Positions 35,669-45,304 of a stretch of DNA of 64,000 bases are shown piece after piece. The position numbers and the translations under genes are program-made. This DNA is from an uncultured Gemmatimonadales bacterium. Lineage in GTDB: Bacteria; Gemmatimonadota; Gemmatimonadetes; Gemmatimonadales; GWC2-71-9. The notes below the pieces were generated by a model. It was given only the letters and a program-made list of their open reading frames with translations. It made no database searches and was not told the origin of the DNA. The stretch covers positions 121,694 to 185,693 of the forward strand of contig CAMYLY010000007.1 of the NCBI GenBank assembly GCA_947259405.1. The letters run 5' to 3'. The first letter of the stretch is position 1. Each line of letters starts with the position of its first letter.

Positions 35669-37330
35669 ATGCCACAATTCGAGCTCGCGGCCCCCGATCT
35701 GGTGATGGTGGGTTTGTACGTCGTCTTCATCGTTTCGCTGGGGTTCTACTTTGCCCGGCGGACGCAGACAACGGATGACTACTTCCTGGCGGGTCGCACG
35801 TTGACGTGGTGGCTCATTGGGTTCTCGCTGTTCGCATCGAACGTCTCCTCCAGTACGCTCGTTGGCCTGTCGTCTGCCGCGTTCAGTTCCGGCATCTCCG
35901 TCTACAACTATGAGTGGATGGCTGCGCTCATCCTCATTGTGTTCCTGGTGTTCTTCCTCCCGTTCTACTTGAAGACTCGGGTATACACGATGCCGGAGTT
36001 TCTGGAGCGTCGGTTCGACCAGCGGTCGCGGTACTACTTCTCCGCGCTGTTAGTCATGATGAATATCGTGATCGACACGGCCGCGGCCCTCTACGCCGGG
36101 GCGCTCGTCGTCCAAATCATCTACCCACAGATACCGTTGTGGCAGTCCGTCGTGGCGCTTGGCATCGTGGCAGGTGTCTATACCATCGCCGGTGGTCTGA
36201 AAGCGGTGGTGTACACGGACGCCGTGCAGGCAGTGCTACTGTTGATCGGTGCGTCGCTCGTGGCGTTCCTGTCATTTGAAGCCATTGGTGGCTCGTGGTC
36301 GGCGGTCGTGGCGGCGGTGCCTGCAGACGACTTGTCCATCGTACGGCCGGCGTCAGACCCGGTGCTACCATGGCCCGGGCTCGTGACCGGTGTGTTTCTC
36401 TTGGGCTTCTATTTCTGGGCGACCAACCAGTTCATGGTGCAACGTGCGCTCGGGGCCAAGAACCTCGACCATGGACGTTGGGGTGCGCTCTTCGCTGGAT
36501 TCCTGAAACTCCCAATCATCTTCGTCATGGTGTTGCCGGGCATCTTCGGTCGGCTCCTGTACTCACCTGCCGACTATCCCGACTTGGCGGCGAATCCCGA
36601 CCTGATCTTTCCAACCTTGATGTTTGACCTGCTTCCGGTGGGACTTCGCGGACTCATCATCGCCGCGTTGGTTGCGGCCATCATGTCCAGCGTCGACTCG
36701 ACGCTCAACTCGGCATCCACGCTTGTCACAATGGACTTCATCAAGAAGCTGAAGCCGGACGTGCCGAATCACCGATTGGTCATCGCGGGCCGAATCGTGA
36801 CCTTCTTCTTCATGACGCTCGCGATTCTCTGGGCACCGCAGATCATCAAGTTCCCGAACATCTGGACATACCTCCAGCAGATGCTCGCGTATCTCGCGCC
36901 GCCCATCGTCGCGTGCTTCTTCGCGGGAGTGTTCTGGAAGCGTGCGAACGGGAACGGGGCGTTCGCGGCGCTCGTGGTAGGACACCTGGCCGCTGCGGTC
37001 ATCTTCGGTTTGGCTTTGGCGGAAGTCATCATCGTACAAACGCAGGCCTTGACACCGGACCAGGCCACGATGGCAGCCGCCGGGACACCGGTCATTCACT
37101 TCCTCTACGTCGCACCGATCCTTCTCGGGATCGCCCTGGCCGCTCTCGTGGTGGCAAGTCTCGCGACCAAGGAGCCGGATGCAAACGTCGTTCGGACGTT
37201 GACCTGGTCGCCTGCCTTGTTGGCGGAGGAAGCTCCCGCGCTCGCGGCTCTGCCGTGGTACAAGAACTATCGATATCAGTCCGCGGCGATGCTGGTGCTC
37301 ATCACGCTCGTCGTGATTGCATGGTGGTAG
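35669..37330 (+). CDS. Sodium/solute symporter (SSS/SGLT family), copy 2
   Basis: The product has 553 residues and about 14 membrane helices. Family words are DYFLAGRTLTWWLIGFSLFASNVSSSTLVGLSS, MPEFLERRFDQRSRYY, TIAGGLKAVVYTDAVQ and IMSSVDSTLNSASTLVTMDFIKK. It is similar in plan to the symporter at 27841-29466, but it has SNVSSSTLVGL where copy 1 has SNIGSEHLVGL, so the two may carry different sugars. It is followed after 21 bases by a PfkB-type sugar kinase. Together they form an uptake-and-phosphorylation pair. Confidence 0.9.
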   Translation: MPQFELAAPDLVMVGLYVVFIVSLGFYFARRTQTTDDYFLAGRTLTWWLIGFSLFASNVSSSTLVGLSSAAFSSGISVYNYEWMAALILIVFLVFFLPFYLKTRVYTMPEFLERRFDQRSRYYFSALLVMMNIVIDTAAALYAGALVVQIIYPQIPLWQSVVALGIVAGVYTIAGGLKAVVYTDAVQAVLLLIGASLVAFLSFEAIGGSWSAVVAAVPADDLSIVRPASDPVLPWPGLVTGVFLLGFYFWATNQFMVQRALGAKNLDHGRWGALFAGFLKLPIIFVMVLPGIFGRLLYSPADYPDLAANPDLIFPTLMFDLLPVGLRGLIIAALVAAIMSSVDSTLNSASTLVTMDFIKKLKPDVPNHRLVIAGRIVTFFFMTLAILWAPQIIKFPNIWTYLQQMLAYLAPPIVACFFAGVFWKRANGNGAFAALVVGHLAAAVIFGLALAEVIIVQTQALTPDQATMAAAGTPVIHFLYVAPILLGIALAALVVASLATKEPDANVVRTLTWSPALLAEEAPALAALPWYKNYRYQSAAMLVLITLVVIAWW

Positions 37331-37351
37331 GAAGCGCGAGGGATTCAAAAC

Positions 37352-38239
37352 GTGTCTGCGGCGCCTAAAGCGATTGTTGCGATTGGGGAAGCACTCTGGG
37401 ACCTGTTTCCGGAAGAGCGACGCCCCGGTGGCGCGCCGTGCAACGTCGCGTACCACGCCAGCCAGCTCGGCGACCTGGGTGTCATTGTCACACGAGTCGG
37501 CAAAGACAGATTGGGCGATGAACTTCTCGCGTTCCTGACTCAACGTGGGGTCGATACCGCACTCGTGCAGCGCGACTCGGATAAACCCACCGGAACGGTA
37601 TCCGTCACGATCGAGGACTCCGAACCAGAGTTCACCATTGTCGAAGACGTGGCATGGGATTACCTCCAGGCGGACTCAGAAGTCCGTGGACGTCTCGATT
37701 CGGCAGATGCCGTCTGCGTGGGGTCACTCGCGCAGCGAAGTGCAACAAGCCACGCGGCGATTCGCGAGATGCTTATGGACACGCTCGCACGGACCCTGGT
37801 CGTCTTCGATGTGAACCTTCGTCCGCCGTTCATCGACGCCGACGCCATCGAATCGAGCTTGCAGCTCGCTGACGTCGTCAAGATGAGTGCATCAGAAATC
37901 GGCGAGCTCGCGGAGCTGCTCGATCGGCCGACGCTCATCCCGTGGTTGATCGAGGACGTGGGTGTGCGATCAGTTTGCGTCACGCGGGAACGCGACGGTG
38001 CCTCGATGGTGACCCTTGATGGGGTGACGTCGGTTGGCGGGCTTGAGGTCGATACGACTACCGGTGACCCGGTGGGGGCGGGTGACGCCTTCACGGCGGC
38101 CCTGACCCATCAACTCATTCGTGACTCCAGCCCGGAGCGAGCGCTCGATGTCGCGAACCGCTATGCCGCGCTCGTCGTGACGAAGCACGGTGCCATGCCG
38201 AGTGTCTCCGGCGAGGAGGTGGCGGCAATCGGATTGTGA
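37352..38239 (+). CDS. PfkB-family sugar kinase (fructokinase-like)
   Basis: The product has 295 residues. The start is GTG 37352 with GAGGGA nine bases upstream. The N-terminus AIVAIGEALWDLFPEERRPGGAPCNVAYHASQLG is the fructokinase-type substrate lid region. DTTTGDPVGAGDAFTAALTH is the PfkB signature 2 with the catalytic Asp. It phosphorylates a hexose, probably fructose or a related sugar, with ATP in the cytoplasm. The gene sits directly after the second symporter. Glucose as substrate is less likely by family, so this pair may serve a sugar other than the glucose released by trehalase and GH97. Confidence 0.88.
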   Translation: MSAAPKAIVAIGEALWDLFPEERRPGGAPCNVAYHASQLGDLGVIVTRVGKDRLGDELLAFLTQRGVDTALVQRDSDKPTGTVSVTIEDSEPEFTIVEDVAWDYLQADSEVRGRLDSADAVCVGSLAQRSATSHAAIREMLMDTLARTLVVFDVNLRPPFIDADAIESSLQLADVVKMSASEIGELAELLDRPTLIPWLIEDVGVRSVCVTRERDGASMVTLDGVTSVGGLEVDTTTGDPVGAGDAFTAALTHQLIRDSSPERALDVANRYAALVVTKHGAMPSVSGEEVAAIGL

Positions 38240-38251
38240 GTTGCTCGGGAG

Positions 38252-39859
38252 CTACACGAGGATCAACGCTTCGTGGGCGCCGAGTGCGAGAGAACCGGCA
38301 ACGGTGCCGCCCTCGCGCGGTCGGTCACTGGATACGGCGATGCGTCCGTGGAAATCGGCGAGATCGATCGAGCGCGGCTCGGACGAGAAATTGATGGCGA
38401 CCAGCACGCGCTCGGTCTCGTGCATGCGTTCGTAGACGAAACACTGCTCGGGCCCCGCGTCCAGCGCTCGGTAGGTTCCCATGCGAAGTGCAGGGGACTG
38501 CTTCCTCAGTGTCAACAGCCGTCGATACAGGCTCAGGTATGAGTCCGGGTCGTCGAGTTGGGATGCGACGTTCCGATCAGCCCAGTCGCTGCTGAGCGGG
38601 AGCCATGGTTCATCCGCCGACGTGAAGCCCGCACTTTGCGATGGTGACCATGCCATCGGTGTGCGGCACCCATCGCGCGTCAAGTGTGGTTCGGCGATGC
38701 CCCACGGATCCCGAATCTGGTTCGGGGTAACCTCGGCTTCTCGCATGCCAAGCTCGTCACCGTAGTAAAGGGTCGGCGATCCGCGCAAGGTGAGGAGGAG
38801 TACCGCCGCCTGGCGGCTCTCCTCTTCGCCGCGTTTCGAGGCCATGCGTTGGTCGTCATGATTTCCCATGACATAATTAGCCCACGCGCCATCCGGTAAC
38901 GCGGCTTCGAGGTTGTCGACCAGTGCGCGGACACCGGCAGCGGTCCACGGGACTTTCAACAGACCGAAATTTGCCGGCATGTGCAACTCATCCATGCGCT
39001 CTCCGTAGAACGCGACGAGTCTCACCGGGTCGTAGATGTGCAGCTCGCCAAGCGCGATACGTGGCCCATTATACTCTTCGAGCACGGCCCGCATTTCGCG
39101 GAAGACGCCATGGATGTCCGGGTGGCCCTGGTCGTGATGATGCAGCTGGGCATCGTACGCACCCAGTGACTTGTGCATGAGGGCAGCCTGGTCCTCGTTG
39201 GACGGATTGTCGCGCTCCTCGGGGTCCTTCATCATGAACATCACGGCGTCGAGTCGAAACCCGTCGACGTCCCGATCGAGCCAGAACCGCATGTTGTCGT
39301 ACATGGCGGACTTCAGTGCTGAGTTCCGCCAGTTGAGATCGGGTTGCTCTTTCAAGAACGAGTGCAGGTAGTATTGGCCGGTGTTTTCGTCCCACTCCCA
39401 TGCCGAGCCGCCAAACACGCTGAGCCAGTTGTTGGGAGGCGAGCCATCTGGTCTGGGATCCCGCCACACGTACCAATCGCGGCGCGCGGTCTCGCGTGCG
39501 CTACGAGATTCGGTGAACCACGGATGCTTGTACGACGTGTGATTCGGGACAAAGTCGACAATGATGCGGAGGCCGGCCTCGTGGGCGCGGGCAACAAGCC
39601 GATCGAACGCTGCCAGATCGCCGAAGAGCGGGTGCACGGCACGGTAATCCGATACATCGTATCCGAAGTCCGCCATCGGTGATGGGTAGAACGGCGTGAC
39701 CCAGAGGGCATCGACGCCCAGCGTCTCGCTTAGATAGTCGATCTTCTCCGTGATGCCGTCGAGGTCTCCTACGCCGTCGCCGTTCGTGTCCTTGAAACTG
39801 CGGATGTAGATCTCGTAGACGACCGCACTCTGCCACCACTCGTGTGTCGACTCGCTCAC
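38252..39859 (-). CDS. GH13 alpha-glucosidase (oligo-1,6-glucosidase type), cytoplasmic
   Basis: The product has 535 residues and no signal peptide. GH13 regions are DFVPNHTS, DGFRLDAVMF, ALGELHI and MGNHDDQR. The opening WWQSAVVYEIYIRSFKDTNGDGVGDLDG is typical of alpha-glucosidases that act on maltose, isomaltose or sucrose-like oligomers. The start GTG 39859 lies seven bases after the stop of the GH3 gene, so the two form an operon. The convergent gap to the sugar kinase is 12 bases. Lacking a signal, it would act on short oligomers brought in intact. Confidence 0.9.
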   Translation of the reverse strand: MSESTHEWWQSAVVYEIYIRSFKDTNGDGVGDLDGITEKIDYLSETLGVDALWVTPFYPSPMADFGYDVSDYRAVHPLFGDLAAFDRLVARAHEAGLRIIVDFVPNHTSYKHPWFTESRSARETARRDWYVWRDPRPDGSPPNNWLSVFGGSAWEWDENTGQYYLHSFLKEQPDLNWRNSALKSAMYDNMRFWLDRDVDGFRLDAVMFMMKDPEERDNPSNEDQAALMHKSLGAYDAQLHHHDQGHPDIHGVFREMRAVLEEYNGPRIALGELHIYDPVRLVAFYGERMDELHMPANFGLLKVPWTAAGVRALVDNLEAALPDGAWANYVMGNHDDQRMASKRGEEESRQAAVLLLTLRGSPTLYYGDELGMREAEVTPNQIRDPWGIAEPHLTRDGCRTPMAWSPSQSAGFTSADEPWLPLSSDWADRNVASQLDDPDSYLSLYRRLLTLRKQSPALRMGTYRALDAGPEQCFVYERMHETERVLVAINFSSEPRSIDLADFHGRIAVSSDRPREGGTVAGSLALGAHEALILV

Positions 39860-39866
39860 CTCCGTC

Positions 39867-41828
39867 TTAGCTCGGGCACTCGAGCTCGGGCAGGTCGTCG
39901 CCCAGCGAATCAGTATCGTTGTACGTGAGACCGAACCCGTACGGGAAGAGTGGCTCGTAGATCGAGTCTCCGCGATTCAGCGGTGTCTGCATCGGCGCGT
40001 TGGGCCAGCTGAATGAGAGCTTGCCGGTGAAGTCGTGGTTGACTTGCCCTACGGTGTCACGGAACAACACATCAGCCACGCCGGCGCCCTCTGTCCCTGG
40101 GAGCCATGCAGCCACGAATGCCGTCGACGCATTCAGTTCGGCATTCACCCAGCGTGGCCTGCCGCTGAGGAAGACCGACACCACCGGAATGTCTTGGCTC
40201 TTCAGCTGACGGAGCATGGCGAGGCTCTCGCTGTTCTCGGCACAAAAGCTCAGCGTCTCTAGGTCCCCCATCATCTCCGCGTAGGGGTTCTCGCCGAAGA
40301 CGACGATGGCGACATCCGGCTGTCCCGTGAAGGAGCCGTCTTCACTGATGGTTGTATGACCGCCAGCCGACGATACTGCCGCCTCGATGCCAGCGAAGAT
40401 CGATGCGGCGCCCGGGAAGTCCGCGTTGGTGTTCTCCGTGCCCTGCCAACTGATGGTCCAGCCACCTGACTGCTTCCCGATGTTGTCAGCCCCGTCACCT
40501 GCGACCAACACGTCGAGGTCGCGCGCGAGCGGGAGGAGGCCGCCATCGTTCTTGAGGAGCACGAGTGACTGACGCACGGCCTCGCGCGCGACAGCGCGAT
40601 GCTCCGGGGCTCCTACCAACGACATGTCACCCGCGTGCGGGCGTGACGAGGGTCGTCCCTTCTCGAACAGGCCCGCCCGAATCTTGACACGTAGGATGCG
40701 GCGGACGGCATCGTCGACCCGGCTTTCGGCGATTTCTCCAGCGCGGACCTGCGCAATCGTGTTCTCGATGATGGCTTTCCAGTCTTCCGGAACCATGATC
40801 ATGTCGACGCCCGCGATGACGGCTTGCGCGCACGATTCGTTGGTGCACCCTGGCACCTCCCCGTGGCCGTTCCAGTCGCCGATGACGAATCCATCGAAGC
40901 CGAGGCGGCCTTTGAGAATCTCGGTGAGCAGGTATGGGTTGCCGTGCATCTTCTGCCCGTTCCAACTGTTGAACGAGGCCATGACCGTCTGAGCGCCGGC
41001 CTCGAAGGCGGGGAAGTACCCTTGGGCGTGGATACCCACGAGCTGTTGCTCGGTGGACAGGTTATCGCCCCGGTCCACGCCGCCATCGGTACCGCCGTCT
41101 CCCACGAAGTGTTTGGCCGTCGCGACGACACGAGAGGCGTCCAGGAACTGGCCGGTACCGACCTGCCCCTGCAGGCCCGTGATCATCCTGCCGGCATAGT
41201 CCCGGACGATTTCAGGATCCTCGGAGTAGCCCTCATAGGTGCGTCCCCAACGGTCGTCACGTACCACCGCGAGGGTGGGCGCAAAGTCCCAATCGATACC
41301 CGTCGTGGCGACCTCCAGCGCCGTGATCTCACCGATGCGCTCGATGAGATCCGGATTCCGCATGGCACCGAGGCCGATGTTGTGTGGGAACAGCGTCGCG
41401 CCGATCACGTTGTTATGGCCATGCACCGCGTCGGTGCCCCATATGACGGGGATCGCGAGGCCGCCCGTCGACGTGTCCATCGACGCGTCATAGATCGCAT
41501 CGGCCAGTGCGAGCCAGTCGGCCACGCTCGAGTACTTGGCCCCGCCGGGGAAGGAGCCGCCTCCGTTGAGTACGGAACCGATATGGTAGTCGCGAACCTC
41601 GTCCGGCGTGATGTACTGGATCTCCGGTTGCGTCATCTGGCCGATCTTCTGCTCGAGTGACATTTGGGCGAGCAGCGACGTGATGTGTTCTTCGAGGTCA
41701 GCATCCACTGGTATGCTGCTGGTAAGCTCGGGCCAGTGGTTGTCTGAAGAATCGGAACTCGGGGCGCAATTTGCGAGCAAGACAAGGGCGAGGGACCCGA
41801 ACGCCATGCACGTGCGGTGGATGCTCAT
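39867..41828 (-). CDS. GH3 beta-glucosidase lipoprotein
   Basis: The product has 653 residues. ATG 41828 has AAGGAGA seven bases upstream and opens a lipoprotein signal ending LLANC. The GH3 barrel shows AKHFVGDGGTDGGVDRG and the nucleophile region GFVIGDWNGHGEVPGC. The second domain has ARDLDVLVAGDGADNIGKQSGGWTISWQG and VVFGENPYAEMMGD. The pattern resembles marine exo-beta-1,3/1,4-glucanases without a C-terminal Fn3 domain. It removes beta-linked glucose. It is the only clearly beta-specific enzyme in an otherwise alpha-glucan locus, so the locus may handle mixed or glycoside substrates. Confidence 0.9.
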   Translation of the reverse strand: MSIHRTCMAFGSLALVLLANCAPSSDSSDNHWPELTSSIPVDADLEEHITSLLAQMSLEQKIGQMTQPEIQYITPDEVRDYHIGSVLNGGGSFPGGAKYSSVADWLALADAIYDASMDTSTGGLAIPVIWGTDAVHGHNNVIGATLFPHNIGLGAMRNPDLIERIGEITALEVATTGIDWDFAPTLAVVRDDRWGRTYEGYSEDPEIVRDYAGRMITGLQGQVGTGQFLDASRVVATAKHFVGDGGTDGGVDRGDNLSTEQQLVGIHAQGYFPAFEAGAQTVMASFNSWNGQKMHGNPYLLTEILKGRLGFDGFVIGDWNGHGEVPGCTNESCAQAVIAGVDMIMVPEDWKAIIENTIAQVRAGEIAESRVDDAVRRILRVKIRAGLFEKGRPSSRPHAGDMSLVGAPEHRAVAREAVRQSLVLLKNDGGLLPLARDLDVLVAGDGADNIGKQSGGWTISWQGTENTNADFPGAASIFAGIEAAVSSAGGHTTISEDGSFTGQPDVAIVVFGENPYAEMMGDLETLSFCAENSESLAMLRQLKSQDIPVVSVFLSGRPRWVNAELNASTAFVAAWLPGTEGAGVADVLFRDTVGQVNHDFTGKLSFSWPNAPMQTPLNRGDSIYEPLFPYGFGLTYNDTDSLGDDLPELECPS

Positions 41829-41861
41829 TGCCAGTCTCCTTTGCATCAAGGTCATGTTGGA

Positions 41862-43451
41862 TTATCGGGGCAGGGCTCGGCGCGCCTCGCCGTCGTCGAA
41901 CCGGTTGACCGATTCGGCCCCGATCGCCGCGAGGCGGTCAATCAAGCCCTGTAGCTCGGTGCGTCTGCGTTGAGATACGGAGCTGAAGATACCGCGTGCC
42001 AAGGCGTACATCCCGCCAACCCATCCAGCCGCCACCGCGGCGATCCACGGTCCCGCACCGAGGGCCCCGAGGCCGATGCCCATGATCGCCCCGATGCCAC
42101 CGCCGCCGCCGCCACCTATGATTCCTCCGAAGAGGCCACCGGCGAGTTCGCCCGTTCGCTCTTGCACATGAATACTCGTCCGCCCCGCGCGCGCCGTCAC
42201 CCGCACCTGGATGGCTCGCCCGACGCCCTGGCCGGAATGCGCCGTACTCCAAGTGAGCGACCGGCCCAATGTGCCCACCTGCCCAACCGTCGCGAGCCTT
42301 GCCTGGACTTCATCGACGATCTCCTCGTAGACTGACGCGTCTACTTCCCCCTCCACCACCCGCTCTAGCGCGATCACGGTCGAACTCCCGAGCCAGACCT
42401 CGGCAGTGCCGGAAGCCGCTGGTGGGGGTGGCGGTTCGCGTCGTTCCAAGTTTCGCGCTGCCCGCTCCACCCGTTCCGGCGGGATTCCAACGTCGGCCGC
42501 GATCTGCTGAACGGTCCGGATCGACATACCGTTCTCGGTCGGAAACGCGGCCTGTTCCTCAGCCGCGCGCCTGACAATGTCCTGCACCTCGTTATCGCTG
42601 TATCGCCGTGCGTCCTTCCCCTCGGCCTGGAGCGCCTGGAGGAACAGGTCGACCGTCGCAAACCGGTTCTGTGGGCGCATGGCCAACGCGCGCACCAACG
42701 TCGACTCGATGTGGTGGTCGAGGGCGTCCAACCGTTCGCGGTGCCCGCCGGGAAGGTCGGTGAAGCGGCGGAACTTGATGGATTCTTCGGTCGGCCAGAG
42801 TCCCGGTGTCTCGCCGACGAGCATCTCGTAGAGGACACAGCCCAGACTGTACACGTCTGCCCGCTCGTCGAGATCCCGTTGCCCGGTTGCCTGTTCGGGG
42901 CTCATGTACCCCGGTGTTCCCACCGCGAGGCCGGTACGCGTAAGGTTCGCGTCGCCGGCTGTGCTGACCGCTCGCGCAATCCCGAAGTCCGCCACGAGGG
43001 GATGACCCTCGGAGAAGAGAATGTTCTCGGGTTTGATGTCCCGATGCACGACGCCCAAGCGATGCGCGTACCCGATGGCATTCCCGATGTCGACGGTGAT
43101 CTCGAGCGCCTCCCGCACATCCAGGGGCGCCTCCCGGTTGAGGCGTTTCCGGAGCGATTCCCCGTCGATGAACGGCATGACATAGTACAGGAGCCCCGCA
43201 GCCTCTCCCGAGTCGTGGAGCGGGACGATGTGGGGGTGCGTGAGGCGCGCCGCAATCTCGATTTCCTTCAGAAACCGGTCCGCCCCGAGCGATGCCGCCA
43301 GGTCGGGCTTGAGGACTTTGATGGCGACGTGACGATTGTGCCGAGTGTCGCGGGCCAGGTAGACCGTGGCCATCCCGCCGACCCCGAGCTCGCGCTCTAT
43401 CACATAGCGGTCCCGTAGAGCATGAGCAAACGCTTGAGGGATGTCAGGCAT
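41862..43451 (-). CDS. Ser/Thr protein kinase with glycine-rich membrane tail
   Basis: The product has 529 residues. The N-terminal Hanks kinase domain (about residues 10-280) is complete: GVGGMATVYLA, VAIKVLK, HRDIKPENILF, DFGIARA, GYMSPEQATG. The rest is a Pro-rich linker, a small alpha/beta domain (EVWLGSSTVIALERVVEGEVD) and a hydrophobic Gly-rich segment (GGLFGGIIGGGGGGGIGAIMG) before a basic tail. It probably phosphorylates unknown proteins at the membrane. It lies 33 bases upstream of the GH3 gene on the same strand, so it may be cotranscribed with the beta-glucosidase and GH13 genes. ATG 43451 is the chosen start. Confidence 0.87.
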   Translation of the reverse strand: MPDIPQAFAHALRDRYVIERELGVGGMATVYLARDTRHNRHVAIKVLKPDLAASLGADRFLKEIEIAARLTHPHIVPLHDSGEAAGLLYYVMPFIDGESLRKRLNREAPLDVREALEITVDIGNAIGYAHRLGVVHRDIKPENILFSEGHPLVADFGIARAVSTAGDANLTRTGLAVGTPGYMSPEQATGQRDLDERADVYSLGCVLYEMLVGETPGLWPTEESIKFRRFTDLPGGHRERLDALDHHIESTLVRALAMRPQNRFATVDLFLQALQAEGKDARRYSDNEVQDIVRRAAEEQAAFPTENGMSIRTVQQIAADVGIPPERVERAARNLERREPPPPPAASGTAEVWLGSSTVIALERVVEGEVDASVYEEIVDEVQARLATVGQVGTLGRSLTWSTAHSGQGVGRAIQVRVTARAGRTSIHVQERTGELAGGLFGGIIGGGGGGGIGAIMGIGLGALGAGPWIAAVAAGWVGGMYALARGIFSSVSQRRRTELQGLIDRLAAIGAESVNRFDDGEARRALPR

Positions 43452-43472
43452 TTGGGGCAGCCACAACGACGT

Positions 43473-44843
43473 TCAGCGGATCACTCCAACGTTCCTGTTG
43501 CGGTCGTAGACAATGGTCACGCCGAAGGGCTCCGAGAGTTCTGCGATGTGCTCGATGATCTTCCGACCCGTGGCGGCATCCGCGAGCACCGGGCGTCCGC
43601 GCTGTGCCCGAGCCAATCCGTGCCCCAGCGTGATTGGATGCAAGAGGATGTGATCGAGTTGTCCATCCACGAAAGTCGGTGAGGCAACCACACTCTCCCA
43701 GAACACGGGATCACTCGGGAACCCGCCCCCGCGCGCTCGTTCGTTCCGTCGGTCGAACCCATCAGCTGGCGGTGCATTGGCATCGAGCCCCTGGTTCGTG
43801 TAAAACTCGGCGGGCAGCAACTCGACCGTCTCGTTTTGGAAGATGAAGTTTGCCAGGCTGTAGAAGATCGGTTTTCCCCCATAGACCTCGATGCCGCGCA
43901 GCACATGCGGGCCGTGACCAACCCACATATCGGCGCCCGCGTCGATCACGGCGTGTGCGAACTCCTCGATGAACTCCGCTGGCACGTGTCGTGACTCCGC
44001 CGATTCGTGACTGTGGCTGGTGACGATCACCCAGTCGGCCTGACGTCGTGCGTCTGCCACTACCGCCACGACCTCGGCCAGATCGCCACGGTGCACGGTC
44101 GTCTTGCGTCCGCGCGCACTCGATGCCACGAACGTGTCGCCCAGGAATCGTACGCGGTCACCGGTCTGATTGAACCCTCGGCCGAGTTCGTCACCCACCT
44201 GTTCAAGCTTGTCGATGCTCTCTTGCGATACGTGATACGTCACGTTGTAGCGAATGGGACTGAGGCCGGGGCGGCCACGGATGTCACTACGCTGCGCGCC
44301 TGCGCGATCCTCGTCGGAAAACGTCGACGCGACCGAGATCAGGGCTACGCGTCCGCCGCGCGATTCCCGATATCCCGGCGCACGTGCCATCCCGAGGTTC
44401 TCGCCCGCACCAGCATAGGTGAGGTCGGCAGCTTCAAGCGCGGTAATCGTCGCGCGCATGCCGCCGGCCGCCCAGTCCATGGTGTGGTTATTGGCCAGAC
44501 TCACCATGTCGAAGCCCGCCCAGGTCAGCTCGTGCGCGATGCGGGGATGGGCCGCCATCCACGTGCCACCCGAGTGTGCCGCGGGGTACCCCTCGGTATA
44601 GGTGTGGAACAGGACCTCGAGATTGACGAACGCGAGGTCGGCGTTGCGGATCACCTCGATCATCGACATGAACTCGGGTTCGTCAAAAGGTGACAGTCGT
44701 TGCGTGATGATCGCGTCGCCGGCGAGGGCGAAGGTCATGCGGTTATCGGCACCGTCCTGCGCGTGAAGGTCGGCGAACACGACGAGGGCTGAGACAGCCA
44801 TCATGGCGAAGCGATAGGTGGGGGTGGGGTTGGGTCTGGTCAT
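43473..44843 (-). CDS. CapA-family (poly-gamma-glutamate synthesis type) phosphoesterase-like protein
   Basis: The product has 456 residues with a signal peptide (cleavage near LHAQD). The PGA_cap metallophosphatase-like fold is shown by MTFALAGDAIIT, DLAFVNLEV, MVSLANNHTMDW, GAGENLGMARAP, VTSHSHESAE and DMWVGHGPHVLRGIEVYGGKPIFYSLANF. These give the His/Asp/Asn metal ligands of calcineurin-like enzymes. No CapB or CapC is nearby, so capsule synthesis is not supported. A secreted phosphoesterase role is more likely. It lies 21 bases from the kinase and on the same strand. Confidence 0.85.
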   Translation of the reverse strand: MTRPNPTPTYRFAMMAVSALVVFADLHAQDGADNRMTFALAGDAIITQRLSPFDEPEFMSMIEVIRNADLAFVNLEVLFHTYTEGYPAAHSGGTWMAAHPRIAHELTWAGFDMVSLANNHTMDWAAGGMRATITALEAADLTYAGAGENLGMARAPGYRESRGGRVALISVASTFSDEDRAGAQRSDIRGRPGLSPIRYNVTYHVSQESIDKLEQVGDELGRGFNQTGDRVRFLGDTFVASSARGRKTTVHRGDLAEVVAVVADARRQADWVIVTSHSHESAESRHVPAEFIEEFAHAVIDAGADMWVGHGPHVLRGIEVYGGKPIFYSLANFIFQNETVELLPAEFYTNQGLDANAPPADGFDRRNERARGGGFPSDPVFWESVVASPTFVDGQLDHILLHPITLGHGLARAQRGRPVLADAATGRKIIEHIAELSEPFGVTIVYDRNRNVGVIR

Positions 44844-44930
44844 GGTACGCTACCTCGAGCGGTGTTGTCACGCGGCGAAGTTGCAGTCTAGGGCGACGCG
44901 GCTCAAGTGGGAGTCACGTCACGTGTGGGG

Positions 44931-45238
44931 TTAGGTGTCGGGCCACTCCGCATCGGCCGGGGCGACGCCGAGAAAACCACAGATCTCGTCTCGGGACCGA
45001 GATACTATGAACCCAGGTGGGATTTTGTCGCTGCCGCGTTGCTCGAACATCCGTAACATGCCGAAATCGTAGTCGGCGCGCACGACTAGGCCGACCTTGG
45101 AGTTGCCGAGTCGGGCTTGAGGCGTTGATCCTCCACGACCGCTGTGAAAGCTGCGAATTCCTCTTCAGGTGAGATCGCTCCCTCGAACTCGATGAGTACG
45201 AGCGCCTGCTTCGGCTTGAACGCAAAACGGTAGCTCAC
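44931..45238 (-). pseudogene. Small protein (about 102 aa) split by a one-base deletion
   Basis: GTG 45238 with GGAGGGG upstream starts MSYRFAFKPKQALVLIEFEG and continues to KPDSATPRSA-stop. The other frame continues as GNSKVGLVVRADYDFGMLRM to the stop at 44931. One added base near 45101-45111 joins them (..LKPDS-GNSKVGLVV..). The length of 308 bases is one short of a multiple of three. The product would be a small alpha/beta protein. STAS-like folds have a similar size, but I do not recognise a family. It may be a real mutation or a sequence error. Confidence 0.5.
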
Positions 45239-45304
45239 GACATCCCCTCCGCTTTTCTAAGGTACGTCGATCATCCACGCTTGGGCAACGAGGGTTAGGT
45301 GGCG

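Noticed and set aside
13620..41828. Horizontally transferred island with mobility genes
   Set aside because: No integrase, transposase, tRNA or attachment repeats are seen. The absence of the AATCTGC repeat is suggestive only.
43473..44843. Capsule (poly-gamma-glutamate) operon
   Set aside because: CapA-like protein alone, without CapB, CapC or a ligase, does not support capsule synthesis.
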